Shown: positions 55,446 to 64,000 of the stretch, in pieces
Layout: each line of letters begins with the position of its first letter
How positions within the stretch are numbered: position 1 is the first letter of the stretch
Source: Paracoccaceae bacterium
GTDB lineage: Bacteria; Pseudomonadota; Alphaproteobacteria; Rhodobacterales; Rhodobacteraceae
Reading direction: 5' to 3'
Length of the DNA: 64,000 nucleotides
Assembly (NCBI GenBank): GCA_024742705.1
Contig: JANSXZ010000006.1
Location: forward strand, 124,001-188,000
The notes under the pieces: model-generated
Databases searched by the model: none
What the model was told of the DNA's origin: nothing
What the model saw: the letters and a program-made list of their open reading frames with translations, nothing else
Position numbers and translations under genes: made by a program

Positions 55446-56581
55446 GCTATCTCGAATATTCCGTCAAATACACGCCTACCGGTCTGCGCAAGGTCTTGTA
55501 CCTGAACTGGCCGCTGATCCTGCTGTTGATCGCCGTGGCCAGCATCGGCTTCCTGATGCTCTATTCGGTGGCCGGCGGATCCTTCAGCCCCTGGGCCGAA
55601 CCGCAGATGAAACGGTTTGCCATGGGGCTGGTGCTGATGCTGGTGGTGGCAATGGTGCCGATCTGGTTCTGGCGCAACATGGCCGCCGTGGCCTACCTGG
55701 GGTCTATCGTGCTGCTGCTGGCGGTCGAATTCTTCGGCGCGGTCGGCATGGGGGCGCAGCGATGGATCGATCTGGGGTTCATGCGCCTGCAACCGTCCGA
55801 GGTGACAAAGATCACGATGGTGATGCTTCTGGCCGCCTACTACGACTGGCTGCCGGCGCGCAATACGTCGAAACCGCAATGGCTGCTTGTACCGCTGCTG
55901 ATTGTTCTGCTGCCCACTTTCCTTGTGCTGCGCCAGCCCGATCTGGGCACGGCGATCCTGCTGGTGGCCGCGGGCGGCGGTGTGATCTTCCTGGCTGGCG
56001 TGCACTGGGCCTACTTCGTGACCGTGATAACCGCCGGCATCGGCCTGCTGGTCGCTGTTTTCCAGAGCCGCGGCACGGCCTGGCAGATGCTGAAGGACTA
56101 TCAGTACCGCCGCATCGACACATTCCTCGATCCCTCGACCGATCCGCTGGGCGCCGGCTATCACATAACCCAATCCAAGATCGCCCTGGGCTCGGGCGGC
56201 TGGACCGGGCGCGGTTTCATGCAGGGCACCCAGTCCCGGCTGAACTTCCTGCCCGAGAAACACACCGATTTCATCTTCACCACCCTCGCCGAGGAATTCG
56301 GTTTCATCGGGGCGTTTTCGCTGCTGGGGCTCTACGCGCTGATCATCGTCTTTTGCGTGACAACCGCAATGGCCACCCGCGACCGGTTCTCGTCACTGAT
56401 GACAATGGGCGTGGCGGTCACGTTCTTTCTGTTCTTCGCGGTGAACATGTCGATGGTGATGGGCCTTGCGCCGGTGGTCGGCGTGCCCTTGCCCATGGTC
56501 AGCTACGGCGGGTCGGCAATGCTGGTGCTGATGATCGCCTTCGGCCTGGTCCAGAGCGCACATATCCACCGCCCCCGCTGA
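55442..56581 (+). CDS. rodA: SEDS glycosyltransferase RodA
   Basis: A 379-residue SEDS protein with about ten membrane helices. Typical segments are GAQRWIDLGFMRLQPSEVTK, RQPDLGTAIL and the large periplasmic loop (GGWTGRGFMQGTQSRLNFLP, EKHTDFIF), with PMVSYGGSAM near the end. It polymerises glycan strands with PBP2. It closes the rod-shape operon; ghrA follows after 16 bases. Confidence 0.96.
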   Translation: MSYLEYSVKYTPTGLRKVLYLNWPLILLLIAVASIGFLMLYSVAGGSFSPWAEPQMKRFAMGLVLMLVVAMVPIWFWRNMAAVAYLGSIVLLLAVEFFGAVGMGAQRWIDLGFMRLQPSEVTKITMVMLLAAYYDWLPARNTSKPQWLLVPLLIVLLPTFLVLRQPDLGTAILLVAAGGGVIFLAGVHWAYFVTVITAGIGLLVAVFQSRGTAWQMLKDYQYRRIDTFLDPSTDPLGAGYHITQSKIALGSGGWTGRGFMQGTQSRLNFLPEKHTDFIFTTLAEEFGFIGAFSLLGLYALIIVFCVTTAMATRDRFSSLMTMGVAVTFFLFFAVNMSMVMGLAPVVGVPLPMVSYGGSAMLVLMIAFGLVQSAHIHRPR

Positions 56582-56597
56582 TCCGAAAGGCCCTGAC

Positions 56598-57530
56598 ATG
56601 ACCCTGAACATCCTGTTCGCCGCCCGTCCCGAACGTTGGCAGCAATACCGCGCGCCACTCGAATCCGCGCTTGCGGCCGAAGGTCTCGATGTGAACCTCG
56701 GCACCGACCTGCCCCCCGAAACCGTCGATTACATCGTCTACGCCCCGAACGGACCGCTGCGCGACTTCACCCCCTACACCCGCGCCCGCGCGGTGCTCAG
56801 CCTATGGGCCGGGGTCGAAACGATCGTCGGCAACCCGACACTGAAAATCCCGCTCACCCGGATGGTGGATCACGGGCTGACGCAGGGCATGACAGAATGG
56901 GTCGTCGGGCACAGTCTGCGGCACCATCTCGGCATCGACAGCCATATCCACGGCCAGAACGGCACATGGAATCCGATCTCGCCACCGCTGGCCGAAGATC
57001 GCCGGATCACGATCCTGGGCCTCGGCACACTGGGTCAGGCCTGCGCGGCGGCCCTCACCCGCATCGGGTTTCCCGTCACCGGCTGGAGCCGCACCCCCAA
57101 AATCGTCGAAGGCATCACCTGCCGCGCCGGTCCCGAAGGGCTGCGCGCCGCGCTGGCCACCGCCGACATCTGCATCCTGCTGCTCCCCGACACACCGGCG
57201 ACCGAAAACATCCTCAACACCGAAACCATCGGCTGGATGCCACGCGGCGCATTCGTCATGAACCCCGGACGCGGCCCGCTGATCGACGACACCGCCTTGC
57301 TCAGCGCGCTCGACACCGGCCAGATCGCACACGCCACGCTCGACGTCTTCCGCATCGAACCGCTGCCCGCCGATCATCCCTACTGGGCACACCCCAACGT
57401 TACCGTCACACCGCATATCGCCGCCGAAACGCGCGCCGATACCGCCGCGCAGGTGGTCGCCGAAAACATCCGTCGCAGCGAAGCCGGCCAACCCCTGCGC
57501 TACCTCGTGGATCCAGAACGCGGCTACTGA
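56598..57530 (+). CDS. ghrA: Glyoxylate/hydroxypyruvate reductase A
   Basis: A 310-residue D-2-hydroxyacid dehydrogenase of the GhrA type. Nucleotide loop ILGLGTLGQACAAAL; catalytic Arg/Glu/His in NPGRGPLIDD, FRIEPLPADHP and TPHIAAET; the N-terminal FAARPERWQQYRAPLE is characteristic. It reduces glyoxylate or hydroxypyruvate with NADPH. It reads with the rod-shape operon, 16 bases after rodA, though the functions differ. It is a second glyoxylate-handling gene in this window besides bhcABCD. Confidence 0.87.
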   Translation: MTLNILFAARPERWQQYRAPLESALAAEGLDVNLGTDLPPETVDYIVYAPNGPLRDFTPYTRARAVLSLWAGVETIVGNPTLKIPLTRMVDHGLTQGMTEWVVGHSLRHHLGIDSHIHGQNGTWNPISPPLAEDRRITILGLGTLGQACAAALTRIGFPVTGWSRTPKIVEGITCRAGPEGLRAALATADICILLLPDTPATENILNTETIGWMPRGAFVMNPGRGPLIDDTALLSALDTGQIAHATLDVFRIEPLPADHPYWAHPNVTVTPHIAAETRADTAAQVVAENIRRSEAGQPLRYLVDPERGY

Positions 57531-57550
57531 TCCGGCGCGCCACCGCACCG

Positions 57551-57583
57551 CTTCATCTTGCCGGATAAACTCCCGCCGGAGGC
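57551..57583 (-). repeat. Dispersed intergenic element, copy 6
   Basis: On the minus strand it reads GCCTCCGGCGGGAGTTTATC, then CGGCAAGATGAAG. It begins 22 bases after the stop of the minus-strand M3 peptidase gene, in sense orientation, and lies in the convergent gap with ghrA. Confidence 0.68.
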
Positions 57584-57604
57584 TCCCGTCCGATCCACCG
57601 GCGC

Positions 57605-59620
57605 CTAGGCCGCGATCAGGCCGCGCCCTTTCAAAAGAGCGTCAACCCCCGGCAAGCGGCCGCGAAACGCAGTATAAAGCGCATCCGCCTCGGCGCTTCC
57701 GCCCTTGCTCAGGATGTGCCGCTCCAGCGCCGCGGCCCGCTCGGGATCAAACGCGCCGCCCGCCTCCTCGAATGCGGCAAAGGCGTCGGCGTCCATCACC
57801 TCGGACCACATATAGCTGTAATATCCCGCGGAATACCCGTCTCCGGCAAAGACATGGGCGAAATGCGGCGTCGCGTGGCGCATCCCGATGGCCCGAGGCA
57901 TCCCGATCCGCTCCAGTATCTCGGCCTGGCGGGCCATCGGATCGGCCGGGGCCGTGCCCTGGTGGAACTCCAGGTCGACCAGCGCCGAAGCCACATACTC
58001 CACTGTCTGGAACCCCATGTCGAATGTTGCCGCGCGCAGCACCGATTGCAGCATCGCCTCGGGCATAGGCGCACCGGTTTCCACATGGGTTGCAAAACCG
58101 CTCAGAACCTCGGGCACTTCCAGCCAGTGTTCGTAAAGCTGGCTGGGCAGTTCCACGAAATCCCGCGCAACGGATGTGCCCGATATGCTTTCATAGGTCA
58201 CATCCGACAGCATCTGGTGCAACGCGTGGCCGAATTCGTGGAACAGGGTGCGTGCATCGTCATAAGACAGCAGCGCCGGATCGGCCTTGGCGAAGTTGCA
58301 CACGTTTATGACGATCGGCCTCTGCTCTTCGGGGAACCGCGCCTGCGCCCGCATCGCGCTGCACCACGCACCCGACCGTTTCGAGCCGCGCGCGAAGTAA
58401 TCGCCGATGAAGACAGCCACATGCCGGCCTTCGCGCGTGACCTCCCAGGCCCGGCAATCGGGGTGATAGAGCGGCACGTCCAGGGGCGCGAATTCCAGGC
58501 CGAACAAGCGGCGCGCGCAATCGAAGGCCGCCTCGATCATCCGGTCGAGTTGCAGGTAGGGCTTCAGCTCAGCCTCATCCAGATCGTGTTCGTCGCGCCG
58601 CCGCTTTTCCGCATAGTACCGCCAGTCCCACGGCTCCAGATCGCCGTTCACGCCATCCGCGTGCATCATCGCCGTCAGCACCTGCGCATCTGCGTCGGCC
58701 TGCGCCCGCGCCGGCGTCCACACCCGCATCAGAAGGTCGCGCACCGCATCCGGCGTGCCGGCCATTTCCGTCTCGAGCTTGTAGTCCGCGAAGCTGTCAT
58801 AGCCCAGCAGCGCCGCACGGTCCTGGCGCAACGCCAGGATTTCGGCTGCGATGGCCCGGTTGTCGGTTTCACCGCCATTCGCCCCGCGCGCCGCCCAGGC
58901 GCGATAGGCCGTCTCGCGCAGGTCTCGGCGCGGGGAAAACTGCAGGAAGGGGGTGATCAGCGAACGCGACAGCGTGACAACCGGCCTGTCCAGACCCTTC
59001 TCCGCCCCTGCCGCCCATGCCGCATCGACCACGAAGCCGGGCAGGCCTTCCAGGTCGTCCTCGTCCAACGGCAGGAACCACGCGCGTTCGTCCGCCAGAA
59101 GGTTCTGGGTGAACGCCGTGCCCAGTTCGGCCAGGCGCGATTTTATCTCGCGCATCCTGGTATCGTCGTTGCCGTCCAGCGCCGCGCCGGCGCGCACGAA
59201 GCCTCGGTGCGTCAGCATCAGAACCCGCTCCTGTTCGGGGTTCAGCGCCAGCGCGTTGCGGTTCTCCCACAGGGCTGCAACCCGTGCAAACAACGCCTTG
59301 TTGCCCGAAATCGCCGAGAAATGCGCCGACAGACGCGGCGAAAACGCCCGCTGCATGGCCTCGCGGGCCGGAGTGCTGTCGGCGCCGGCCAGCGTGAAAA
59401 ACACCGAAAGAACCTTGTCCAGATCCGCACCCGCCGCTTCAAGCGCCTCGATCGTATTGGCGAAATCGGGCTGTTGCGGCGCTTTGGCTATGGCGTCGAT
59501 CTCGGTGCTGTGGCGCTCCAGCGCCGCATCCAGCGCCGGTGCGAAATCATCGTCGGAAATATCGGCAAAGGGGGCGATCTGGAACGGCGTGTTCCACTCG
59601 GCCAGGATCGGGTTGGTCAT
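57605..59620 (-). CDS. M3-family zinc oligopeptidase (PrlC/Dcp-like)
   Basis: A 671-residue metallopeptidase. The zinc motif is LFHEFGHALHQ, with the third ligand Glu about 25 residues later in the ISGTSVARDFVELPSQ region. I chose the ATG at 59620 (MTNPILAEWNTPFQ) after AGGAGAG; an upstream ATG at 59758 would add 46 unlikely residues. It degrades signal peptides and small peptides in the cytoplasm. OpdA/PrlC or Dcp cannot be told apart with certainty. Confidence 0.9.
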   Translation of the reverse strand: MTNPILAEWNTPFQIAPFADISDDDFAPALDAALERHSTEIDAIAKAPQQPDFANTIEALEAAGADLDKVLSVFFTLAGADSTPAREAMQRAFSPRLSAHFSAISGNKALFARVAALWENRNALALNPEQERVLMLTHRGFVRAGAALDGNDDTRMREIKSRLAELGTAFTQNLLADERAWFLPLDEDDLEGLPGFVVDAAWAAGAEKGLDRPVVTLSRSLITPFLQFSPRRDLRETAYRAWAARGANGGETDNRAIAAEILALRQDRAALLGYDSFADYKLETEMAGTPDAVRDLLMRVWTPARAQADADAQVLTAMMHADGVNGDLEPWDWRYYAEKRRRDEHDLDEAELKPYLQLDRMIEAAFDCARRLFGLEFAPLDVPLYHPDCRAWEVTREGRHVAVFIGDYFARGSKRSGAWCSAMRAQARFPEEQRPIVINVCNFAKADPALLSYDDARTLFHEFGHALHQMLSDVTYESISGTSVARDFVELPSQLYEHWLEVPEVLSGFATHVETGAPMPEAMLQSVLRAATFDMGFQTVEYVASALVDLEFHQGTAPADPMARQAEILERIGMPRAIGMRHATPHFAHVFAGDGYSAGYYSYMWSEVMDADAFAAFEEAGGAFDPERAAALERHILSKGGSAEADALYTAFRGRLPGVDALLKGRGLIAA

Positions 59621-59642
59621 GCGGCTCTCCTTTGTGCCATAG

Positions 59643-60722
59643 CTAGGACGCGCCGGTGCCGGCGTCCAGCCTTGCGCCAGATGCCTCAGCCGCGCAGACC
59701 GGGCAATCGGCCCGGCGCTCCAGAACGATGCTGCGGGTCTCGCCATAGAGCGCGTCATAGATCAGCATCTGGCCGCGCATCGGTGCGCCCGCCTCGCAGA
59801 TCGTCTTGACCGCCTCAACCGCCATCATCGCGCCAACCACCCCCGGCAAGGGCCCCAGAACGCCGGCCTCGGCGCAGGACGGGGCCAGGTGCGCGGCGGG
59901 CGGCGCGGGAAAGATGCAGGCATAGCACGGCGCGCCGCGGGCCGGATCGAACACGCTCAGTTGCCCTTCCCATTGCGATAAAGCCCCTGAAATCAGCGGC
60001 TTGCCCTGCCGGACCGCGATGCGGTTCACCAGGTACCGCGTGTCGAAATTATCGGTGCCGTCCAGCACGATGTCATAGTCCGCAAAGAGTTCTTCGGCGA
60101 TGTCGGCGGTCAGGCGTCGGTGATAGGGGCGCACGGTCACGAAGGGGTTTTGCGCCTGCATCGCCGCCTGGGCGGAGAACACCTTGGGCATTCCGATGTC
60201 GGCGTCGCGATGGATCACCTGCCTTTGCAGGTTGGTGCCTTCTACGGTGTCACCATCGATCACGCCGATCGATCCGACACCGGCCGCCGCCAAGTATTGC
60301 AGAGCCGGCGCCCCCAATCCACCGGCGCCCACCACCAGAACCCGCGCCGCGCGCAGCCGTGCCTGGCCCGCGCCGCCCAGTTCGCGCAGAACGATGTGGC
60401 GCGCATAACGGTTCAGTTCGGTTTCCGACATGGTCGCGGGCCGCTCGGCCTGCACAGGGGCCGGGCCCGATGCCCGCGCGCGCAGCCATTGCAGCCCGCG
60501 CCGATAGGCCAGCGCGATGGCGGCAAAGCCGGCGATGATCAGCCAGAGCGCCGGCGAACCGCCTGTCGCCTCGCGCAGCGGATGCCCCTCGGGCAGGGCG
60601 ATCTGAACCGCCAGTACGCCCACGAACAGCAGCGCGATCATCATCGCGCGCGCGCGCACAGGCGCCTTCATCATCGCGCCCACCCCCCACAGCAGCGCCG
60701 CAAGCCCGAATACCAGAACCAT
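59643..60722 (-). CDS. MoeB/ThiF-type adenylyltransferase with N-terminal membrane segments
   Basis: A 359-residue protein. Residues 1-73 hold three hydrophobic helices; from about 98 a ThiF/MoeB domain follows (LNRYARHIVL, VVGAGGLGAPALQYLAAAGVG, DGTDNFDTRYLVN) with zinc cysteines CYAC and CPVC. Such enzymes adenylate the C-terminal glycine of MoaD/ThiS-like sulfur carriers. The membrane region is absent from classical MoeB. The gene overlaps dut by 1 base (TGATG at 60720-60724). Confidence 0.88.
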   Translation of the reverse strand: MVLVFGLAALLWGVGAMMKAPVRARAMMIALLFVGVLAVQIALPEGHPLREATGGSPALWLIIAGFAAIALAYRRGLQWLRARASGPAPVQAERPATMSETELNRYARHIVLRELGGAGQARLRAARVLVVGAGGLGAPALQYLAAAGVGSIGVIDGDTVEGTNLQRQVIHRDADIGMPKVFSAQAAMQAQNPFVTVRPYHRRLTADIAEELFADYDIVLDGTDNFDTRYLVNRIAVRQGKPLISGALSQWEGQLSVFDPARGAPCYACIFPAPPAAHLAPSCAEAGVLGPLPGVVGAMMAVEAVKTICEAGAPMRGQMLIYDALYGETRSIVLERRADCPVCAAEASGARLDAGTGAS

Positions 60723-61180
60723 CAGTTCACCCCGGTCGATCCAAAGCCGTCCGCGCCGCGCACCGTCGGATCGAGATCGGCCACCACATGAAACCGCGCC
60801 CGCGTCACCGGCGCGACGACCATCTGCGCGATCCTGTCGCCATGCGCGATCCGGAATGCGGTGTCGCCCGCGTTCATCACGATCACACCCAGGGGCCCGC
60901 GATAATCGCTGTCGATGGTGCCGGGCGCGTTCGGCAAGGTGATGCCGTGGTGCAATGCCAACCCCGAGCGCGGCCGGATCTGCACCTCATAGCCTTCGGG
61001 GATCGCCAGGCGCAGGCCCGTAGGCACCAGCGCGCGCGCACCGGGTTCCAGAACCATCTCCGTGCGATCCGGAAGATTGGCGCGCAGATCGGCGCCGGCG
61101 GCACCGGCGCTGGCATAGGCCGGCAGGGCAATCGACGGATCCGCCCCCGGTTCGCGCATCACGCGCAACCCGACGGTCAT
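60722..61180 (-). CDS. dut: dUTP diphosphatase
   Basis: A 152-residue trimeric dUTPase. The five motifs are visible: [43 protein letters not shown] and a C-terminal GADGFGSTG. It lowers dUTP and makes dUMP. The ATG at 61180 overlaps the coaBC stop by 4 bases; the order coaBC-dut is common in alphaproteobacteria. Confidence 0.96.
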   Translation of the reverse strand: MTVGLRVMREPGADPSIALPAYASAGAAGADLRANLPDRTEMVLEPGARALVPTGLRLAIPEGYEVQIRPRSGLALHHGITLPNAPGTIDSDYRGPLGVIVMNAGDTAFRIAHGDRIAQMVVAPVTRARFHVVADLDPTVRGADGFGSTGVN

Positions 61181-62370
61181 GTCAACGCGCCGGCGATGCG
61201 CCGGGCGAGCGTTTCGGCAACCTTCTGCTTGGTCATGCGGGGCCAGGTTTCTGCCCCCGCTTCCGAGATCAGCGTGACCGCGTTTTCCGTGCCCCCCATG
61301 ATGCCGGTCGCCGGGCTGACATCGTTGGCGATGATCCAGTCGCAACCCTTGCGCTGGCGTTTGGCCGTGGCATGTGCGATCACATCGTCGGTCTCGGCGG
61401 CGAAACCCACCACCAGCCGGGGGCGATCCGTGGTGCGCTGTGCGACACCGGCCAGGATATCGGGATTCTCGGCGAATTGCATGGTGGGCAGGCCCCCGGC
61501 TGTCTTTTTCATCTTGCTGGATGCGGCATTGGCAACGCGCCAATCGGCGACGGCAGCGGCGAATACACCGGCATCGGCAGGCAGCGCGCGCGCCACCGCG
61601 TCGGCCATCTGGCGCGCGGTTTCGACACGGTGCACCTCTACTCCGGCGGGTGGGGGCACATCTGCCGGACCGGTAACAAACACCACATCGGCGCCCAAGT
61701 CGGCCAGCGCGCGGGCAATCGCGGTGCCCTGCGCCCCGGACGACCGATTGGCGATGTAGCGCACCGGGTCGATAGGTTCATGCGTCGGCCCCGAGGTGAC
61801 GACAATGCGTTTGCCAAGCAGCGGGCCGCCGGACAGGCGGGTTTCGATCGCAGCGGCGATTTCACCGGGCTCCGACATGCGACCGGGCCCATATTCGCCG
61901 CAGGCCATCGACCCTTCCGCGGGCCCGACAAAGCCGATCCCGTCCTGTTGCAGGCAGGCGTGGTTGCGGCGGGTGGCCGGATGTTCCCACATCCGCACAT
62001 TCATCGCAGGGGCCAGAAGAACCGGCGTGTCGGTCGCCATAAGCAGCGTCGAGGCCAGATCGTTGGCCAGCCCGGCCGCCATCTTGCCCATCAGGTCGGC
62101 CGTCGCAGGCGCGACCACCACCAGATCGGCGCTGCGCGACAACTGGATATGGCCCATTTCGGCCTCGTCCGTCAGGTCGAACAGGTCGCGGTAAACCTTT
62201 TGGCCGGCCAGTGCGGCAACCGAAAGCGGGGTCACGAATTCTTCCGCCGCGCGGGTCAGGACCGGCGTGACCATGGCGCCCCGGTCACGCAACCGGCGGA
62301 TCAGTTCAAGCGATTTATACGCCGCGATCCCGCCGCCCACGATCAGCAAAATCCGTTTTCCCGACAGCAT
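61177..62370 (-). CDS. coaBC: Phosphopantothenoylcysteine synthetase/decarboxylase
   Basis: A 397-residue CoaBC. The N-terminal CoaC half has [16 protein letters not shown], the catalytic His in TPLSVAAL...and [13 protein letters not shown] and the [12 protein letters not shown] flap; the C-terminal CoaB half begins [14 protein letters not shown] with FAAAVADWR and KKT...GG. It makes 4'-phosphopantetheine for CoA. I chose the ATG at 62370 ([13 protein letters not shown]) after AAGGGAG; an ATG at 62415 is less likely. Confidence 0.95.
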   Translation of the reverse strand: MLSGKRILLIVGGGIAAYKSLELIRRLRDRGAMVTPVLTRAAEEFVTPLSVAALAGQKVYRDLFDLTDEAEMGHIQLSRSADLVVVAPATADLMGKMAAGLANDLASTLLMATDTPVLLAPAMNVRMWEHPATRRNHACLQQDGIGFVGPAEGSMACGEYGPGRMSEPGEIAAAIETRLSGGPLLGKRIVVTSGPTHEPIDPVRYIANRSSGAQGTAIARALADLGADVVFVTGPADVPPPAGVEVHRVETARQMADAVARALPADAGVFAAAVADWRVANAASSKMKKTAGGLPTMQFAENPDILAGVAQRTTDRPRLVVGFAAETDDVIAHATAKRQRKGCDWIIANDVSPATGIMGGTENAVTLISEAGAETWPRMTKQKVAETLARRIAGALT

Positions 62371-62432
62371 GTCCTGGCTCCCTTGCGATTTCCGGACCAT
62401 AGGGCGGCACCCCATGCTGTGCCAGTATGAAA

Positions 62433-63233
62433 TCAGCGGAACGCGGCGCAGGGATCGGGGCGCGCAAGCGAAGGCGCCGAAAGCACCGCGTCATAACCGC
62501 CGGACAGCGGCGCGCCATCTTCCGTCTGGCCCAGCACGAACACCGAAAGATCGGGCCGCACCCGCGCCAGATAAACCGGCATGCCCCAGTCGCGCCGCGC
62601 ATGGCCATTGCCGGTGATCACGACGACCGGCCCTCCGGTGTCGGCCTGCGCGCGGATCGCTGCAGCGGCAAGCGTGGCGTCACGCACCTGCTGGATGCGC
62701 ACCATCGGCGCCAGCGTCTCTTCGGGCAGCGCCTGACAATGCGCCTCCCATTGCAGCGCCATGCGCGCGGCCTCCTGGGCGCGCGGCAGCGGATCGCGCA
62801 GCCCGAATGCCGTTGCATCGCCATCGAAAGCGGCAATCGGATCAGCCTCGAGATGCTGGCGGATGGCCGCCCGGGGCACCGCGGCGCCATAGCTTCGCGC
62901 CAGAGGGGCCGCTTGAAAGATCGGCGCATACATCGCGAAATCGGGCCAGCCGGATTGCTCCCATTCCAGCAACGCGCCCAGTGCGGGGCCGCCAGACACT
63001 GCTTCGGGGGTGACCCGCGCCGCCTGGTTCGTGTCAAGCATTTCCCAGACAAGGGCGGCAGGGCGAAGCGCCGCCACGATCCGGGCCTGGTTGCGGTGGT
63101 GATCGGGGTTGTCGTGGTATTCGCCAACAATCACGATATCCGCCAGGCGCGCACGGTCCAGAACCTCGGGCGGCAAGTCGGCCCAGGCCGGCGCGGCCCA
63201 GACCAACGCCAAGATCAGGATCAGGCGCTTCAT
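62433..63233 (-). CDS. ChaN-family (haem-binding-like) secreted protein
   Basis: A 266-residue protein with signal peptide 1-18 (MKRLILILALVWAAPAWA). The mature part has VGEYHDNPDHHRNQ and ALVWEML, then GNGHARRDWGMPVYL near the C-terminus, the two conserved regions of the ChaN/DUF399 family; ChaN from Campylobacter binds haem. There is no lipobox Cys. It overlaps the sigma-factor stop by 4 bases (63230-63233), so it may be transcribed with rpoH. Confidence 0.82.
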   Translation of the reverse strand: MKRLILILALVWAAPAWADLPPEVLDRARLADIVIVGEYHDNPDHHRNQARIVAALRPAALVWEMLDTNQAARVTPEAVSGGPALGALLEWEQSGWPDFAMYAPIFQAAPLARSYGAAVPRAAIRQHLEADPIAAFDGDATAFGLRDPLPRAQEAARMALQWEAHCQALPEETLAPMVRIQQVRDATLAAAAIRAQADTGGPVVVITGNGHARRDWGMPVYLARVRPDLSVFVLGQTEDGAPLSGGYDAVLSAPSLARPDPCAAFR

Positions 63234-64000
63234 AGCAGGAAGTGCTGGACCTCGCGAGATTGGGTTTCGAGCGATTTGCGCATCTTGATAAACGCCGCCG
63301 CTTCCAGCTGGCGCACCCGCTCCTTGGAGAGGCCAAGTTCGTCACCGAGGCTTTCCAGCGTGCGCGGTGCCTCGCGCAGCTTGCGTTCGCGGACAATGAA
63401 ACGCTCGCGGTCGTTCAGGGTGGCCATCGCCGACAGCAGCCATTCGCGCAATTGCGCCGTGTCGTGGCTTTCTTCAACCTTTTCGGCGGCCTGTGCGCTG
63501 TCGTCTTCCAGGGCATCGATCCATTCGCGGCCTTCATCATCGACGGATTGCGTGGCGTTCAGCGAATAATCCGATCCCGAAAGCCGGCCCTCCATCATCT
63601 CGACATCGTGCAGCGGAACGCCGATTTCAGTCGAGATCATCTGGTGCAGCTGGTGCCGGTCAAGCTTCTGGCCCGAAGCCGCCGCCTCGCGTTCCAGACG
63701 GGCCTGCACCCGGCGCATGTTGAAGAACAGGGATTTCTGCGACGACGTAGAACCGGTGCGCACCATCGACCAGTTGCGCATCACGTAATCCTGGATGCTG
63801 GCCTTGATCCACCACACCGCATATGTGGAAAACCGCACGCCGCGATCGGGGTCGAACTTGTCGGCGGCCTTCATCAGGCCCAGCCCGGCCTCCTGTATCA
63901 GGTCGTTCATCGGCGCGCCGTACCGTTTGAACTTGGAAGCCATAGAAATCGCCAGCCGCATGTAAGCCGTGATCAGCCGATGCAGAGCGGCCTCGTCACG
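63230..64000 (-). CDS. rpoH: RpoH-type (sigma-32) RNA polymerase sigma factor, 5' end outside window
   Basis: The frame is open to the window edge (RDEAALHRLITAYMRLAIS...), giving 256 residues of the C-terminal part. Region 2 is DLIQEAGLGLMKAADKFDP, then RFSTYAVWWIKASIQDYVMR; the sigma-32 box is QKSLFFNMRR; region 4 ends SLGDELGLSKERVRQLEAAA. The Q(R/K)KLFFNLR-type box is specific to RpoH. Rhodobacterales often have two rpoH genes; which one this is cannot be settled here. ChaN overlaps its stop. Confidence 0.9.
   Translation of the reverse strand, partial: RDEAALHRLITAYMRLAISMASKFKRYGAPMNDLIQEAGLGLMKAADKFDPDRGVRFSTYAVWWIKASIQDYVMRNWSMVRTGSTSSQKSLFFNMRRVQARLEREAAASGQKLDRHQLHQMISTEIGVPLHDVEMMEGRLSGSDYSLNATQSVDDEGREWIDALEDDSAQAAEKVEESHDTAQLREWLLSAMATLNDRERFIVRERKLREAPRTLESLGDELGLSKERVRQLEAAAFIKMRKSLETQSREVQHFLL

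Overview
The window looks like a chromosomal segment of a high-GC alphaproteobacterium of the Rhodobacterales (Roseobacter/Paracoccus-like). The basis is the high GC with many ATGA/GTGA/TTGA gene overlaps, the complete beta-hydroxyaspartate cycle cluster, a urease operon with embedded accessory genes, the coaBC-dut-membrane MoeB order next to rpoH, and a dispersed intergenic element (about GCCTCCGGCGGGAGTATTT ... ATGAAG) of a kind I associate with this order. I found no rRNA or tRNA gene, CRISPR array, insertion sequence or prophage.

Layout. 1-326: 3' end of a 2-keto-3-deoxygalactonokinase gene. 460-7678 (-): six-gene acyl-CoA module (FadJ-type fusion, two acyl-CoA dehydrogenases, hotdog thioesterase, enoyl-CoA hydratase, acyl-CoA ligase) without a thiolase. 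7975-12533 (+): TRAP transporter with a cyclase-family hydrolase and a fumarylacetoacetase-family enzyme, probably a carboxylate uptake and breakdown unit. 12824-19468 (+): urease operon ureD-A-B-[AhpD-like]-[GFA]-C-[DUF1127]-E-F-G. 19639-26942: glucosylglycerate module, with a GH13_18 phosphorylase and a hybrid histidine kinase on + facing gpgS, gpgP and a GAPDH paralogue on -. 27047-32488: bhcABCD with divergent bhcR, turning two glyoxylate into oxaloacetate.

32701-42716 holds an HNH nuclease, a peptide/nickel-type ABC importer whose binding-protein gene lies apart from the other four genes, a TTC38-like TPR protein, a DUF4329 protein with JAMM-like residues, and a hydroxyacid dehydrogenase. 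42798-46721 is a divergent catabolic cluster: a GntR regulator and two oxidoreductases on -, and an ABM protein plus an MBL lactonase-like enzyme on +. A TTGACA promoter overlaps an inverted repeat between the two arms. 46725-48913: iron-sulfur photolyase/cryptochrome overlapping an SDR gene. 49069-50803: leuA behind a leucine-rich leader peptide and competing hairpins. 51002-57530: rod-shape operon mreB-C-D-mrdA-rodA followed by ghrA. 57605-64000 (-): M3 oligopeptidase, membrane MoeB/ThiF protein, dut, coaBC, ChaN-like protein and the 3' part of an rpoH-type sigma factor.

Together the genes suggest a marine or soil heterotroph feeding on small organic acids (glyoxylate/glycolate, TRAP substrates), urea, peptides and acyl chains, and making glucosylglycerate as a compatible solute. 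The most notable points are the complete glucosylglycerate make-and-break locus with its own GAPDH paralogue and sensor kinase, the bhc cluster with IclR-type operator candidates, the leuA leader, an apparent ATC start for ureD, and a six-copy intergenic element lying mostly just after stop codons.
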